Position numbers and translations under genes: made by a program. From Clostridiaceae bacterium (GTDB lineage: Bacteria > Bacillota > Clostridia > Peptostreptococcales > Tindalliaceae), in contig JAABSW010000003.1 of assembly GCA_011390155.1 (NCBI GenBank), positions 1 to 64,000 on the forward strand: a DNA stretch of 64,000 nt, given 5' to 3'. Positions within the stretch are counted from its first letter, which is position 1. Each line of letters starts with the position of its first letter. The notes under the pieces were generated by a model. It ran no database searches. It was not told the origin of the DNA and saw only the letters and a program-made list of their open reading frames with translations. Below, one piece after another: positions 1-11,903 of the stretch.

Positions 1-2
1 TC

Positions 3-230
3 GATATACTTTTGATATCAACATTAATACTGCCCACCGCCTTGAGAGTTAAAGAGGTTGTTGAGAAACTTCGGAAAAATGGTTCATCTGTTAAAGTTGT
101 TGTGGGCGGCGCTCCCTTCAGAATGGACCCTGGTCTATGGAAAAAAGTGAACGCTGATGCCGTGGGGAAAAATGGCACAAAAGTGAGAGAGATCATTGAA
201 AAGCTTGAGGAGGGAGGAAAATACTCATGA
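3..230 (+). CDS. Corrinoid (B12-binding) protein, C-terminal part
   Basis: The reading frame is open from the window edge, so the 5' end is missing; about 75 residues remain. The remnant has a strand-helix pattern followed by VVVGGAPF and DPGLWKK, which matches the last strand and helix of the Rossmann-like B12-binding domain of corrinoid proteins. The same pattern (VIVGGYPF, DTNLWK, then ADG) closes the B12-binding protein at 8327-9397, so the two are probably paralogues. The stop codon overlaps the start of the next gene in an ATGA arrangement, which implies translational coupling with the uroporphyrinogen-decarboxylase-like protein, a common partner of corrinoid proteins. Whether the full protein is a methyltransferase subunit or a sensor cannot be told from this piece. 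Confidence 0.7.
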   Translation, partial: DILLISTLILPTALRVKEVVEKLRKNGSSVKVVVGGAPFRMDPGLWKKVNADAVGKNGTKVREIIEKLEEGGKYS

Positions 231-1249
231 ATTCAATGGAGCGAGTCATGACGGCTTTAAGCTATCAAGAACCTGACCGGGTCCCTTTGTTCTTAAACAT
301 AACCATTACCGGGGCAAAAGAATTGGGCATGTCAATTAAAGAGTATTATTCCAGCGCAGATCATGTTGTTAAAGGCCAGCTCCTCATGAATAAAAAATAT
401 AGCAATGACATGGTGACAAATTTTTTATATTCTGCTGCTGAAATCCAAGCCTGGGGTGGAGAAGTTATCTTTAGCGAAGACGGGCCGCCCATGACTGGCG
501 AACCTTTCATAAAAAAGATAGACGACATTTACAAAATGGAAATACCCAACATCAAGCATACCGCCGGCTTTTTAAAAGAGCTTGAAATAATAGAAAAGCT
601 TAAAAAAGCAGTCAAGGAAGAGACGCCTATTATTGGCGCTGTTACGGCACCCTTCTCTTTACCCGTTATGCAGATGGGGTTTGAGAAATATTTAGAACTA
701 ATATACTTTAGAAAAGATGCCTTTCATCACCTGATGAAAATCAATGAAGCATTCTGTGCAGCCTGGGCCAATGCACAGCTGGCAGCAGGTGCCACTGCCA
801 TCGGATATGCGAATCCCCTGGCTTCTCCCAACATCATTGAGCGTGAGACCTATATTTCCACAGGATTCGAAGTGGATAAAAGGACCATTGCCAGGATAAA
901 AGGACCCGTTGCAACAAAGTTGGCATCTGGCATTGCGTTACCAGTGATGAAGGATTTGATGCAAACAGGCACGAAGGCAGTTAATGTCAGCGTGGAAGAC
1001 GACATTGTTGAAGTCAAAAAAATAGCCGACAAAAAAGTCACCATCATAGGAAACCTTAATGCCGTGGACATGATTAACTGGGACAAAGAAAAAACCAGAA
1101 AAGAAGTGAAGGACCTGATCAATAAAGCAGCCGTGGGAGGCGGATTTATTCTGTCTGACAACCATGGTGAAATACCATGGCAGGTGTCGGAAGATGTGTT
1201 ATTGGCAATTGGTGAAACAATAAAAGAACATGGCACTTATCCAATTTAA
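227..1249 (+). CDS. Uroporphyrinogen decarboxylase (URO-D/MtaA) family protein
   Basis: 340 residues, full length for the URO-D family. The N-terminus has the usual EPDRVPLF segment, and the C-terminal half has GNLNAVDM and a conserved DNHGEIPW segment, both typical of this TIM-barrel fold. Relatives either decarboxylate uroporphyrinogen or, as MtaA/MtbA/CmuA, move methyl groups between a corrinoid protein and a thiol. The zinc ligands of the methyltransferase branch (HxC and a later Cys) are not visible: the place of HICG reads ASGI. It overlaps the corrinoid gene by 4 nt and is followed 12 nt later by a histidine kinase, with an AGGTGG ribosome binding site between them. A corrinoid-linked role is likely; the reaction is unknown and may not be zinc-dependent methyl transfer. 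Confidence 0.8.
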   Translation: MNSMERVMTALSYQEPDRVPLFLNITITGAKELGMSIKEYYSSADHVVKGQLLMNKKYSNDMVTNFLYSAAEIQAWGGEVIFSEDGPPMTGEPFIKKIDDIYKMEIPNIKHTAGFLKELEIIEKLKKAVKEETPIIGAVTAPFSLPVMQMGFEKYLELIYFRKDAFHHLMKINEAFCAAWANAQLAAGATAIGYANPLASPNIIERETYISTGFEVDKRTIARIKGPVATKLASGIALPVMKDLMQTGTKAVNVSVEDDIVEVKKIADKKVTIIGNLNAVDMINWDKEKTRKEVKDLINKAAVGGGFILSDNHGEIPWQVSEDVLLAIGETIKEHGTYPI

Positions 1250-1261
1250 GAGGTGGAATAA

Positions 1262-2407
1262 ATGGATAATGACAAGGTTATTCAAGAACTGAAAAATAAG
1301 ACGGCAGACGACGCAGCTGTTTTCCATATGATGGGGAAAATATCGTCCTGTACAAGCACAAGAGATGTGGTTGATGAAGTGAATAATCTCTTTGTGAGGG
1401 TCTTTGGTGCCCACAATTTTACGTTCTGGAATGAAACTGCCAAACCAATGCCTGTGGAATTGCGAGAGCTTATATCAAAAAATGACAGCTTCATGTTCTT
1501 TAAAAACGAAAATAGGTTTTGTATTAAGATTGTATGGGATAATAAACTGTATGGTATTTTAGATGTCAGTGAATTTTTGTTCCCTGAATACATTGAAAGA
1601 TACCTTAGCCTGGCACTGGAAATCAGCAGATTTTTAGGCTTGGTTTTTCAAAATCTAGAGCAGAACAAAGCAATTGTGAAATCTCGGGAAGAAGCCAATG
1701 CTAAAAGCCGCTACTTTGCACACATGAACCATGAAATTCGAACCCCGTTAAACGGTTTTATGGGTTTTCTTATGCTGATGGATTCAACCAGCCTGGACCA
1801 AGAGCAGCAGGAGTATATGGTCTATATGAAACAAACCACTAAATACATGCTGAACATCATCAACAATGTGCTGGACATTGCCAAAATTGAAGCCGGTGAA
1901 ATGAAACTGTCAAACCGAGTCTTTAACCTGAAGGAAGAAATCGAGACAGCATTAGCCCCCCTTTATTCCCTGGCCAGACAAAAGAACATTAACCTGCAGC
2001 TGACAATAGAGGGAAACCTGCCTCAACAAGTGGAAGGAGATCCGGACCGGCTTGGACAAATCATTCTGAACCTGGGAGGAAACGCAGTGAAGTTCACCCA
2101 GGAAGGTCAGGTGCTTGTCACTGTTCAATGTCCGGAAACCACAGCGAAACACCATGTGCTGCGACTGGTGGTGGAAGACACCGGCCCAGGCATGACCCAG
2201 GAGTCCCTGGACAAACTCTTCCTGCCCTTTTACCAGACAGATGATGGCGCAACACCCCAGTCAAAAGGCACTGGTCTGGGGATGACCATCACGAAGGAAC
2301 TGGTGGAGCTGATGGATGGCAAAATTCAATTGGAAAGCACTCTGGGGGAAGGAACGCGTATAGAAGTAAATGTGCAATTAAGCAAGAACACAAAAAGAAA
2401 TGAATAA
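1262..2407 (+). CDS. Soluble sensor histidine kinase
   Basis: 381 residues with no membrane segment. Residues 1-135 form a GAF-like or otherwise unassigned sensory region, then a short coiled linker. The HisKA domain carries the phospho-acceptor His at residue 157 (HEIRTPLNG), followed by an HATPase domain with an N-box (GGNAVKFT), a DTGPGM G1 box and a GTGLGM G2 box. There is no receiver domain and no response regulator beside it. It begins 12 nt after the URO-D-like gene, behind AGGTGG, so it is probably in one operon with the corrinoid protein. The context suggests that it senses the state or substrate of that corrinoid system; this is inference. Confidence 0.85.
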   Translation: MDNDKVIQELKNKTADDAAVFHMMGKISSCTSTRDVVDEVNNLFVRVFGAHNFTFWNETAKPMPVELRELISKNDSFMFFKNENRFCIKIVWDNKLYGILDVSEFLFPEYIERYLSLALEISRFLGLVFQNLEQNKAIVKSREEANAKSRYFAHMNHEIRTPLNGFMGFLMLMDSTSLDQEQQEYMVYMKQTTKYMLNIINNVLDIAKIEAGEMKLSNRVFNLKEEIETALAPLYSLARQKNINLQLTIEGNLPQQVEGDPDRLGQIILNLGGNAVKFTQEGQVLVTVQCPETTAKHHVLRLVVEDTGPGMTQESLDKLFLPFYQTDDGATPQSKGTGLGMTITKELVELMDGKIQLESTLGEGTRIEVNVQLSKNTKRNE

Positions 2408-2482
2408 CCCTTTCAGGTGAAAGGACTTCTTCAGAAAGCAGTTACTTGGTAAAGCAGAGCACAGGAAAAGGACGGGATCCTT

Positions 2483-6214
<3,732 letters not shown>

Positions 6215-6247
6215 GTGCTGTGAACGGAAACCAGATGAAGTACTGCT

Positions 6248-7015
6248 TTACAAGTCTTTTTCCTGGGTTCGTAAACTTTTCAAGACGGCTGCCATCTTGT
6301 TGATGTCTTCGTCTGTTAAACTGTCTAAATCATCTAATTTCGTTTGAATTGAATCGATGGTCTTATCACGGTATGTTATCGATTCTTTTTTGCCCAGGAA
6401 GTAGGTAGCAATCGTACCGGTCACCATACCGAAAAAACCGATGCCAACCAATATGAGTGCTGATGCCAGAAGTTTTCCCCCAGTTGTGGCGGGAGAAGTA
6501 CCCCCGGTGGTGATGGTTAAAAAACTCCACCACAAGGAATCAATCATGCTCAGGTCTTCTATCAGATAAATACCAATAGCGCCTATCAAAGTAACAACCA
6601 CTGTAATGAAGATCATGTAGTTCAATCCATTGGTGTGAATAAAGACGTTGAATTTGCCTTTGAACCGGGAAAGCCAGAGAGCAACACGCAAAAGTCGTAC
6701 TGTACGTGTCAGACGGATGAGCCGGGTCAGGCGTGCAAGCCTGGCAACTCGGAACAGAGAAGAAAAAGGGATAATGGCAATTAGTTCAGGAATGTTAGTT
6801 TTGATAAAATCTTTCTTTCTCTCGGCCATGTAAAAACGAATGAAATAATCGACAGCAAAAATAAGCAGGATACCGGTGTCTACACGTTTAAACAAGATGG
6901 CCATCTCAGGTGACAGGTCCATTCGAAGCTCTATAAAAAGCATGACCACGACAACTAATACCAGCATGACCATGATCCATTCATAAACATTAACCCATCG
7001 TTTTTTTGAAACCAA
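6248..7015 (-). CDS. Voltage-gated-like ion channel with atypical pore
   Basis: About 255 residues. Membrane segments S1-S3 occupy about 12-70, followed by an S4 helix with an arginine at nearly every third position (residues about 92-113 in the longer version), a further helix (S5), a pore loop and S6. A short cytoplasmic tail follows. This is the architecture of a bacterial voltage-gated potassium channel monomer. The pore loop reads TITTGGTSPATTGG, where family members have TTVGYGD, so the canonical K+ filter is missing about three residues. Start choice: the GTG at 7024 sits directly on AGAGG, so the TTG at 7015, eight bases after AGAGG, is preferred. It lies about 100 nt downstream of a histidine kinase gene on the same strand. 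Ion selectivity is unknown. Confidence 0.75.
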   Translation of the reverse strand: MVSKKRWVNVYEWIMVMLVLVVVVMLFIELRMDLSPEMAILFKRVDTGILLIFAVDYFIRFYMAERKKDFIKTNIPELIAIIPFSSLFRVARLARLTRLIRLTRTVRLLRVALWLSRFKGKFNVFIHTNGLNYMIFITVVVTLIGAIGIYLIEDLSMIDSLWWSFLTITTGGTSPATTGGKLLASALILVGIGFFGMVTGTIATYFLGKKESITYRDKTIDSIQTKLDDLDSLTDEDINKMAAVLKSLRTQEKDL

Positions 7016-7115
7016 GAAGCTCACCTCTTTGCCATTGTAATGAACTCGTGGAGAGTCGTCTTTCCCTGCCTATGTTTTTCAACAACTCGATGATTCTTAC
7101 GATAAAACCATGGAT

Positions 7116-8327
7116 TTAAGACATATCTTTTGTCGGCAATGTAAAGGAAAAGGTTGTCCCTTCTCCAGGAATACTTTCAGCATGTATGGTACCCCCATTG
7201 TTTTCCACCAGATCATGTACCAAGATAAGACCAAATCCATTTCCTTTCTCACCGGATAGCCCAGGGGTGGATTTGTTTTTTTGCAAATTGAACAAACCTT
7301 TTAACTGAGCAGGGGACATACCGATACCAGTGTCTTTTATCGTCACCCTACAATACTGATCTTCTTTCACAGCCTTAATGGTGATTGATTTTCCTTTTGG
7401 TGTAAATTTAAGAGCGTTGGAAATAAGGTTTCGCAGCACGGTGGAGACCATGTTAGGGTCAACATAAACAGGGACTGACTCTTTAACATCAGCGACAAGA
7501 TGGATTTCTTTTCTGGTTGCTTCACTTTTGAATAGCTTTACAACAGAATTGATCAAATCATGAATGTCATACATTTGCTTCATAATTTGGCTGTCATTAT
7601 CACTGTACTTGTACCATTGAAGCAGGTCTTCCAATAAACGCAAAGCACTGGATGCTGAATCTTTGACATGGGTAAACAAGTGGTGGTCAATGGCTTCCTG
7701 ATAACTGTCTTTATCCAGGGTTACCAGGTTCATAAGGTTCATGACGCTGGCCAGGGGAGAACGTAAATCATGGGCTATGATGGAAAACAGCAGGTCTTTT
7801 GTACGCACCAATTCTTCTAACTCACCTGTTAACGTTTCCTGTTTTTGCAGTAATTGTGTGATTTCAACATTTTTTTTGACTAATTCCCGTTTGGTATTGA
7901 TCAGTTCATTGTTTAAGCCGCTAAGTTGATCCATGTATTCCGTTGTAGGTGTGATTTCTTTCGTTTTTAAACGCAGCGCATTGGTTAATTCCTGGTTGAT
8001 GGCAAGAAGTTCATCCTGGAAAGCCATTTCTTTTGAGACGCCCATGAGCAAATAGAGGCCCTCATGACGAATACAGCTAATCTCCAGCAGGTGAGACTGT
8101 CCTTTCGCGTCAAGGATATTCAGTTCCTGCAGAAACACAGATTTTCGTTGTTGCATGTCCAGCACAAAATTGAAATACTTATCTAAACAACTGGGGTCCA
8201 CAAGGGTGACAAGAGCATCCTTTTTCTTCAGTGGAAGAACCAGGTTATGTTCATTGACGATTCGGTTCACTGTAAAATCCATGTTACACAGGATGACACA
8301 CCACTTAGGTTCTGTTGTCGAATGCAT
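7116..8327 (-). CDS. Sensor histidine kinase coupled to B12-binding protein
   Basis: 403 residues, no membrane segment. Residues about 12-105 look like a PAS domain, 105-175 a coiled coil, then HisKA with His186 (IIAHDLRSP) and an HATPase domain with an N-box (RNLISNALKF), a DTGIGM box and a GNGFGL box. It lacks a receiver domain. The start codon ATG shares one base with the TGA stop of the upstream B12-binding protein gene (TGATG), and GGAGGG precedes it, so the two proteins are translationally coupled and probably form one signalling unit. No response regulator gene lies nearby. Confidence 0.87.
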   Translation of the reverse strand: MHSTTEPKWCVILCNMDFTVNRIVNEHNLVLPLKKKDALVTLVDPSCLDKYFNFVLDMQQRKSVFLQELNILDAKGQSHLLEISCIRHEGLYLLMGVSKEMAFQDELLAINQELTNALRLKTKEITPTTEYMDQLSGLNNELINTKRELVKKNVEITQLLQKQETLTGELEELVRTKDLLFSIIAHDLRSPLASVMNLMNLVTLDKDSYQEAIDHHLFTHVKDSASSALRLLEDLLQWYKYSDNDSQIMKQMYDIHDLINSVVKLFKSEATRKEIHLVADVKESVPVYVDPNMVSTVLRNLISNALKFTPKGKSITIKAVKEDQYCRVTIKDTGIGMSPAQLKGLFNLQKNKSTPGLSGEKGNGFGLILVHDLVENNGGTIHAESIPGEGTTFSFTLPTKDMS

Positions 8328-9397
8328 CAGCGATCCCTCCCGGCCACTGTTTCCGCCAAAGCATGAATGTCATCAAAGCTGGCGGCATAACCGTCTGCAC
8401 CCGTTGTTTTCCAGAGGTTCGTGTCCAGGTTAAAGGGATATCCCCCAACTATCACAGGCATGGTAAAACCATTAGCACGCAGCGTGCTGATGAGTTTAAT
8501 GACTTTTGGGATCTGATAGGTCATGGTACAGGAAATGGCCATCACATGAGGATTTTTATCTTTTGCCATTTGAAAGATGCCATGATCTGGCATATTTGAT
8601 CCCAGAAAATAAGTATTCCAACCATAACATTCCAAATAGTCGCAGATCATACGAAGGCCCATCTCATGCAGCTCACCTGAAACACAAGTGGCCAGCAGAG
8701 AACGGTCTGTTTTCGGTGTTGTTAGAATTTTATCGTACATGAGTGACATGATGTATTGGGTAGCTGCAGTAGAATAATGTTCCTGGGCAACAGAGATTTT
8801 ATTCTGATGCCATAAGTTTCCCAACTCAATCTGGAATGGGTAAAATAAATGCTTGTAGATGCTTTTGGGGTCGGTGCCGTTATGAAGCATTGTCTGAACC
8901 AGACGAGCAGCGGCATGCCGGTCTGCATCCAGCAGATAGCGGGTGTAATCTGATAATTCCTTATGGAGGGGGTTGTTTCTCGTAATGAAAGAACCTACAT
9001 CGTTCGTTGATACTCTTATGGATGACAAGGCGCTATCAATGGCGTTGACGATGCGATTGACAGTGTTTTCAGTGAACTGGTGCTGCGAGGGGTCGTGAAG
9101 CACCTGTTTAAAGGCTTCAAAGAATACCTCCAATGTGTTGTCGGGTAAGCGTAAGTGACTGAACAGGGTTTTTGCCCATTGAAGGTATGCCTGGAACAAT
9201 ATGGGGCTCTCGGTGGACAGAGAAACAATCAGATAGTTTAAATGATAATTGGCATCTTCTACAGCGCGTTGGTGAGCCACAGGGTCCTTCGGATCAAACT
9301 CAGTGGGCATTTTATCATACTGAAGTGCAAGTGTTTCCATTGCCAGTTCCTGCTGTTTTATGATGAGTGGTTCCAACCAGGCTGTGTCCGTGGTCAT
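8327..9397 (-). CDS. CarH-like cobalamin-binding (putative photo)sensor protein
   Basis: 356 residues. Residues 1-135 are an unassigned helical domain. Residues 145-225 form the four-helix B12 cap domain, and 232-350 the Rossmann-like B12-binding domain. The cap contains Trp196, nine residues, then Glu206-His207, the Wx9EH signature of adenosylcobalamin photoreceptors of the CarH/LitR type. The binding domain has GELHEMG with His244 in the place of the lower axial cobalt ligand, and ends in VIVGGYPF. There is no MerR DNA-binding domain; instead the gene is coupled by a one-base overlap to a histidine kinase. Binding of B12 is well supported; light sensing is inference from the signature. AAGGTG lies eight bases before the ATG. 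Confidence 0.85.
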   Translation of the reverse strand: MTTDTAWLEPLIIKQQELAMETLALQYDKMPTEFDPKDPVAHQRAVEDANYHLNYLIVSLSTESPILFQAYLQWAKTLFSHLRLPDNTLEVFFEAFKQVLHDPSQHQFTENTVNRIVNAIDSALSSIRVSTNDVGSFITRNNPLHKELSDYTRYLLDADRHAAARLVQTMLHNGTDPKSIYKHLFYPFQIELGNLWHQNKISVAQEHYSTAATQYIMSLMYDKILTTPKTDRSLLATCVSGELHEMGLRMICDYLECYGWNTYFLGSNMPDHGIFQMAKDKNPHVMAISCTMTYQIPKVIKLISTLRANGFTMPVIVGGYPFNLDTNLWKTTGADGYAASFDDIHALAETVAGRDR

Positions 9398-9597
9398 GGT
9401 GCAACACCTTCTTTCCTAATGAAAATATATACTGTAAAACAATAATATCATTAATTGTGTATGATGTAACGGATTATGACTAAATTTGGTTATGGAGTAA
9501 GATATTCTTTTTCTGTACATCATGATAAGCTGTTACTGGTGAGATAGTCGAAGAGAAAACCATTATAGATAAATAACCGGCAATGGAGGAATAACAC

Positions 9598-10557
9598 ATG
9601 AAAGTATTTGATGGACATACAGACATCATGGCAGACGTTGTTACCCGGCGAAAAATGGGTGAAGAAAATGTGATTAAAACCCATCACTTGCATAAACTGA
9701 AAAGTGGTGGTGTTACAGGGGCTAATTTTGTACTGTGGCTGGACCCGGAAACCAGTGTGTGGGAAGAAGTGGAAATGGGCATGAAGTTGATTCATGACGA
9801 ATTGACAGCTGCATCAGGGATCTGTCACCTGGTAAAGGACAAGGAGGATTTCGGTTTTGGCATAAATAAAGAAGGGATTGACGTTGTATTAGGAATGGAA
9901 GGTTTGGCGGCGATGGGTTCAAACATTGAAAGACTGGAATGGTTGTATGGACAGGGAGTTCGATGTGCCAGCCTCACCTGGAACGAAGCCAATTCTCTGG
10001 CCACGGGAATTTCAGGGGATGAAACAAGGGGTTTTACCAGTGAAGGTATTCAGGCGGTAAAAATGATGGAAAACCTTGGTATTTTGCTGGATGTTTCTCA
10101 TTTGAACGAAACCAGCTTCTGGGACGTTACCCAAACGGCAACCAAGCCCTTTATGGCTTCTCATTCCAATGCGTATGCCTTGTGTGAACATCCCCGTAAT
10201 CTAAAAGATGAGCAGCTTAAGGCCATCAAAGAGACTGGTGGACTAGTGGGCGTCAATGCAGTGGCAGCTTTTCTCCACCCCAGCAAACCGGACATTCATC
10301 ATTATATTCAACAGATTGATTATATGGTTGAATTACTGGGCATTGACCATGTGGCCCTGGGGTTTGATTTTTGTGATTTTCTTCACCTGGACGAACAAAA
10401 CCCCCCCGAAGAGGTGCATGTGACAACCTCCCTTGAAACGTCAGTGCACGTTCAAAATGTGATTGAAATGCTGGATCGGAAAGGTTATCGCCATGAGGAT
10501 CTGGTTAAACTGACAAAGGATAACTTTAAAAGACTCTACGACCATCTCTTGAAATAA
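9598..10557 (+). CDS. Membrane dipeptidase (peptidase M19 family)
   Basis: 319 residues, close to the usual length of the renal dipeptidase family. Metal ligands are visible in order: DGHTD near the N-terminus, Glu in LGMEG (about 100), His in DVSHLN (about 163), His in ASHSNA (about 184) and Asp in LGFDF (about 260). These zinc enzymes hydrolyse dipeptides, including those with D-residues. No signal peptide is present, so it acts in the cytoplasm. TGGAGGAATAAC precedes the ATG. It stands alone, divergent from the B12-sensor gene, and is followed by a hairpin at 10583-10608. It fits an amino-acid- and peptide-fermenting lifestyle. Confidence 0.88.
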   Translation: MKVFDGHTDIMADVVTRRKMGEENVIKTHHLHKLKSGGVTGANFVLWLDPETSVWEEVEMGMKLIHDELTAASGICHLVKDKEDFGFGINKEGIDVVLGMEGLAAMGSNIERLEWLYGQGVRCASLTWNEANSLATGISGDETRGFTSEGIQAVKMMENLGILLDVSHLNETSFWDVTQTATKPFMASHSNAYALCEHPRNLKDEQLKAIKETGGLVGVNAVAAFLHPSKPDIHHYIQQIDYMVELLGIDHVALGFDFCDFLHLDEQNPPEEVHVTTSLETSVHVQNVIEMLDRKGYRHEDLVKLTKDNFKRLYDHLLK

Positions 10558-10582
10558 GAGACAAAACAATCATATAAATGCA

Positions 10583-10608
10583 CGAAAGCCCCTGGTCAGG
10601 GGCTTTCG
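10583..10608. terminator. Strong hairpin, likely terminator of the dipeptidase gene
   Basis: A perfect 12-bp inverted repeat (CGAAAGCCCCTG and its complement, separated by GT). It is not followed by a clean T-run on the + strand. It sits 25 nt after the dipeptidase stop codon and may stop transcription from either side. Confidence 0.55.
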
Positions 10609-10641
10609 ATATAAGAGAGGGAGAATCTGGAATTTGTGGTT

Positions 10642-10767
10642 TTATTTTTCTTGTTTAAGTTTTTCATTCATGATGGCACGAATTTTAAGGGGCAGTGAGA
10701 ACAGGTTGATAAAGCCTTCAGCATCGTTTTGGTTATACACTTCGTCTGCTCCAAAAGTGGCAAAATC
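10642..10767 (-). pseudogene. argG: Remnant of argininosuccinate synthase (argG), C-terminal end
   Basis: Reading the - strand from about 10767 to the TAA at 10642-10644 gives 41 codons that include [20 protein letters not shown], then [11 protein letters not shown] recognise this as the last segment of argininosuccinate synthase, normally about 400 residues. Directly upstream in this frame is a TGA (10771-10773), and the preceding 300 bases are AT-rich with no trace of the rest of the gene. The piece is therefore a truncated relic, not a small gene; no start codon or ribosome binding site fits it. Loss of argG would remove the penultimate step of arginine synthesis unless another copy exists elsewhere. 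Confidence 0.7.
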
Positions 10768-11020
10768 TTTTCAATAGGAACATTATAAATCAGAATGAAT
10801 AAAAATTCAACATATTTTATAAAAATACTTTTTGAATCCTGTTTATAAGAATCTATAAAATGTACAATGTTTATATATTAATGTTTATATATTAAAGATG
10901 GACACGAAAAACGATGAGCATAACACACAGAGTGACATGACATAATTAAGCCGTATTTGATAATATAATGATTATTTTATGCATTTATGACATTCTCTTC
11001 TCTTAGCGTCGATGGAATGG
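10768..11020. other. AT-rich intergenic stretch without genes
   Basis: No coding potential is seen. It contains a 13-mer shared with other intergenic sites in this window (10834-10846), a 14-bp tandem duplication (10867-10894), and the promoter of cdaA at its right end. It may mark the scar of the deletion that removed most of argG. Confidence 0.5.
10867..10894. repeat. Tandem duplication of 14 bp
   Basis: The unit ATGTTTATATATTA occurs twice in direct succession (10867-10880 and 10881-10894) in the AT-rich spacer. It is most simply a replication-slippage product. Confidence 0.8.
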
Positions 11021-11026
11021 TATAAT
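11018..11026 (+). promoter_or_regulatory. Extended -10 promoter for cdaA
   Basis: TGG followed by the consensus TATAAT at 11021-11026 is an extended -10 element. The -35 region is weak (TTCTCT at 17 bp spacing). It lies about 50 nt before the cdaA start, a plausible leader length. Confidence 0.6.
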
Positions 11027-11075
11027 GAAAGAACAACTGTTGTGGTTGCATTAAAGTTGATCAGGGGTGGACTCC

Positions 11076-11903
11076 ATGCAGGATATAATCATCATTTTTC
11101 GCAACATCGGCATTTGGGATGTTGTGGACATGGCCATTGTGGCCTTTGTTTTCTACAAACTATATACACTGATCCGTGAAACGCGTGCAGAACAACTGAT
11201 CAAGGGTATATTCGTCCTTTTGCTGGCGACCCCCCTCAGTGGCGTGTTACAATTGCATGTGATTAACTGGATCCTGCGAAACACCATGACCGTCGGACTT
11301 ATTGCCCTGCTCATTGTCTTTCAGCCGGAATTACGTCGGGCACTGGAATACATCGGCAGAACAAAATTTCTGACAAAATCCATCGCAGACATTGAACAGG
11401 AAGAAATCCAACGGCTGGTGGAAGAGGTTGGTGAATCGGCAGCTTCTTTGTCGCGTCAAAAAATCGGAGCGTTGATCGTTATCGAAAAAGAAACAGGGCT
11501 GAATGAAGTGGTTGAAACGGGAACGCGTATTGCGGGCTTAATTTCCCGTGCATTGCTCATCAACATTTTTATCCCCAACACACCCCTTCACGACGGTGCT
11601 GTTGTGATTCGTAAAAACAAAATCATGGCTGCTGGTTGTTTTCTGCCGTTGACAGAGAACGCTACACTAAACAAGGAGCTGGGTACACGGCATCGGGCGG
11701 GCCTTGGCATTACAGAAAAATCAGATGCATTGGTGGTTATTGTGTCAGAAGAAACCGGGGCCATCTCTGTGGCAGAAAATGGACAACTATACCGCTACCT
11801 TGATGTGGATACATTGAAGAAACGCATTGACAACAGTTTTGAAGTGAATGAAGCGCAGCAGTGGAAGTTCTGGAAATATAAGTGGAGGCGGAAAAATGAA
11901 TAA
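11076..11903 (+). CDS. cdaA: Diadenylate cyclase CdaA
   Basis: 275 residues, the usual CdaA length. Three membrane helices lie in the first 90 residues, followed by a DAC domain with DGA (PLHDGAVVI) and RHR (GTRHRAGLGI) motifs, the active-site residues that condense two ATP into c-di-AMP. The ATG at 11076 is chosen because AGGGG lies eight bases before it; a GTG at 11067 is the only in-frame alternative. The 3' end overlaps cdaR by eight bases. c-di-AMP controls potassium, osmolyte and cell-wall balance, and cdaA-cdaR is the conserved pair in Firmicutes. The usual third member, glmM, is about 13 kb away here. Confidence 0.95.
   Translation: MQDIIIIFRNIGIWDVVDMAIVAFVFYKLYTLIRETRAEQLIKGIFVLLLATPLSGVLQLHVINWILRNTMTVGLIALLIVFQPELRRALEYIGRTKFLTKSIADIEQEEIQRLVEEVGESAASLSRQKIGALIVIEKETGLNEVVETGTRIAGLISRALLINIFIPNTPLHDGAVVIRKNKIMAAGCFLPLTENATLNKELGTRHRAGLGITEKSDALVVIVSEETGAISVAENGQLYRYLDVDTLKKRIDNSFEVNEAQQWKFWKYKWRRKNE

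Noticed and set aside
10867-10894. Iteron-type origin
   Set aside because: Only two copies of an AT-rich unit, no replication gene near; slippage is simpler.
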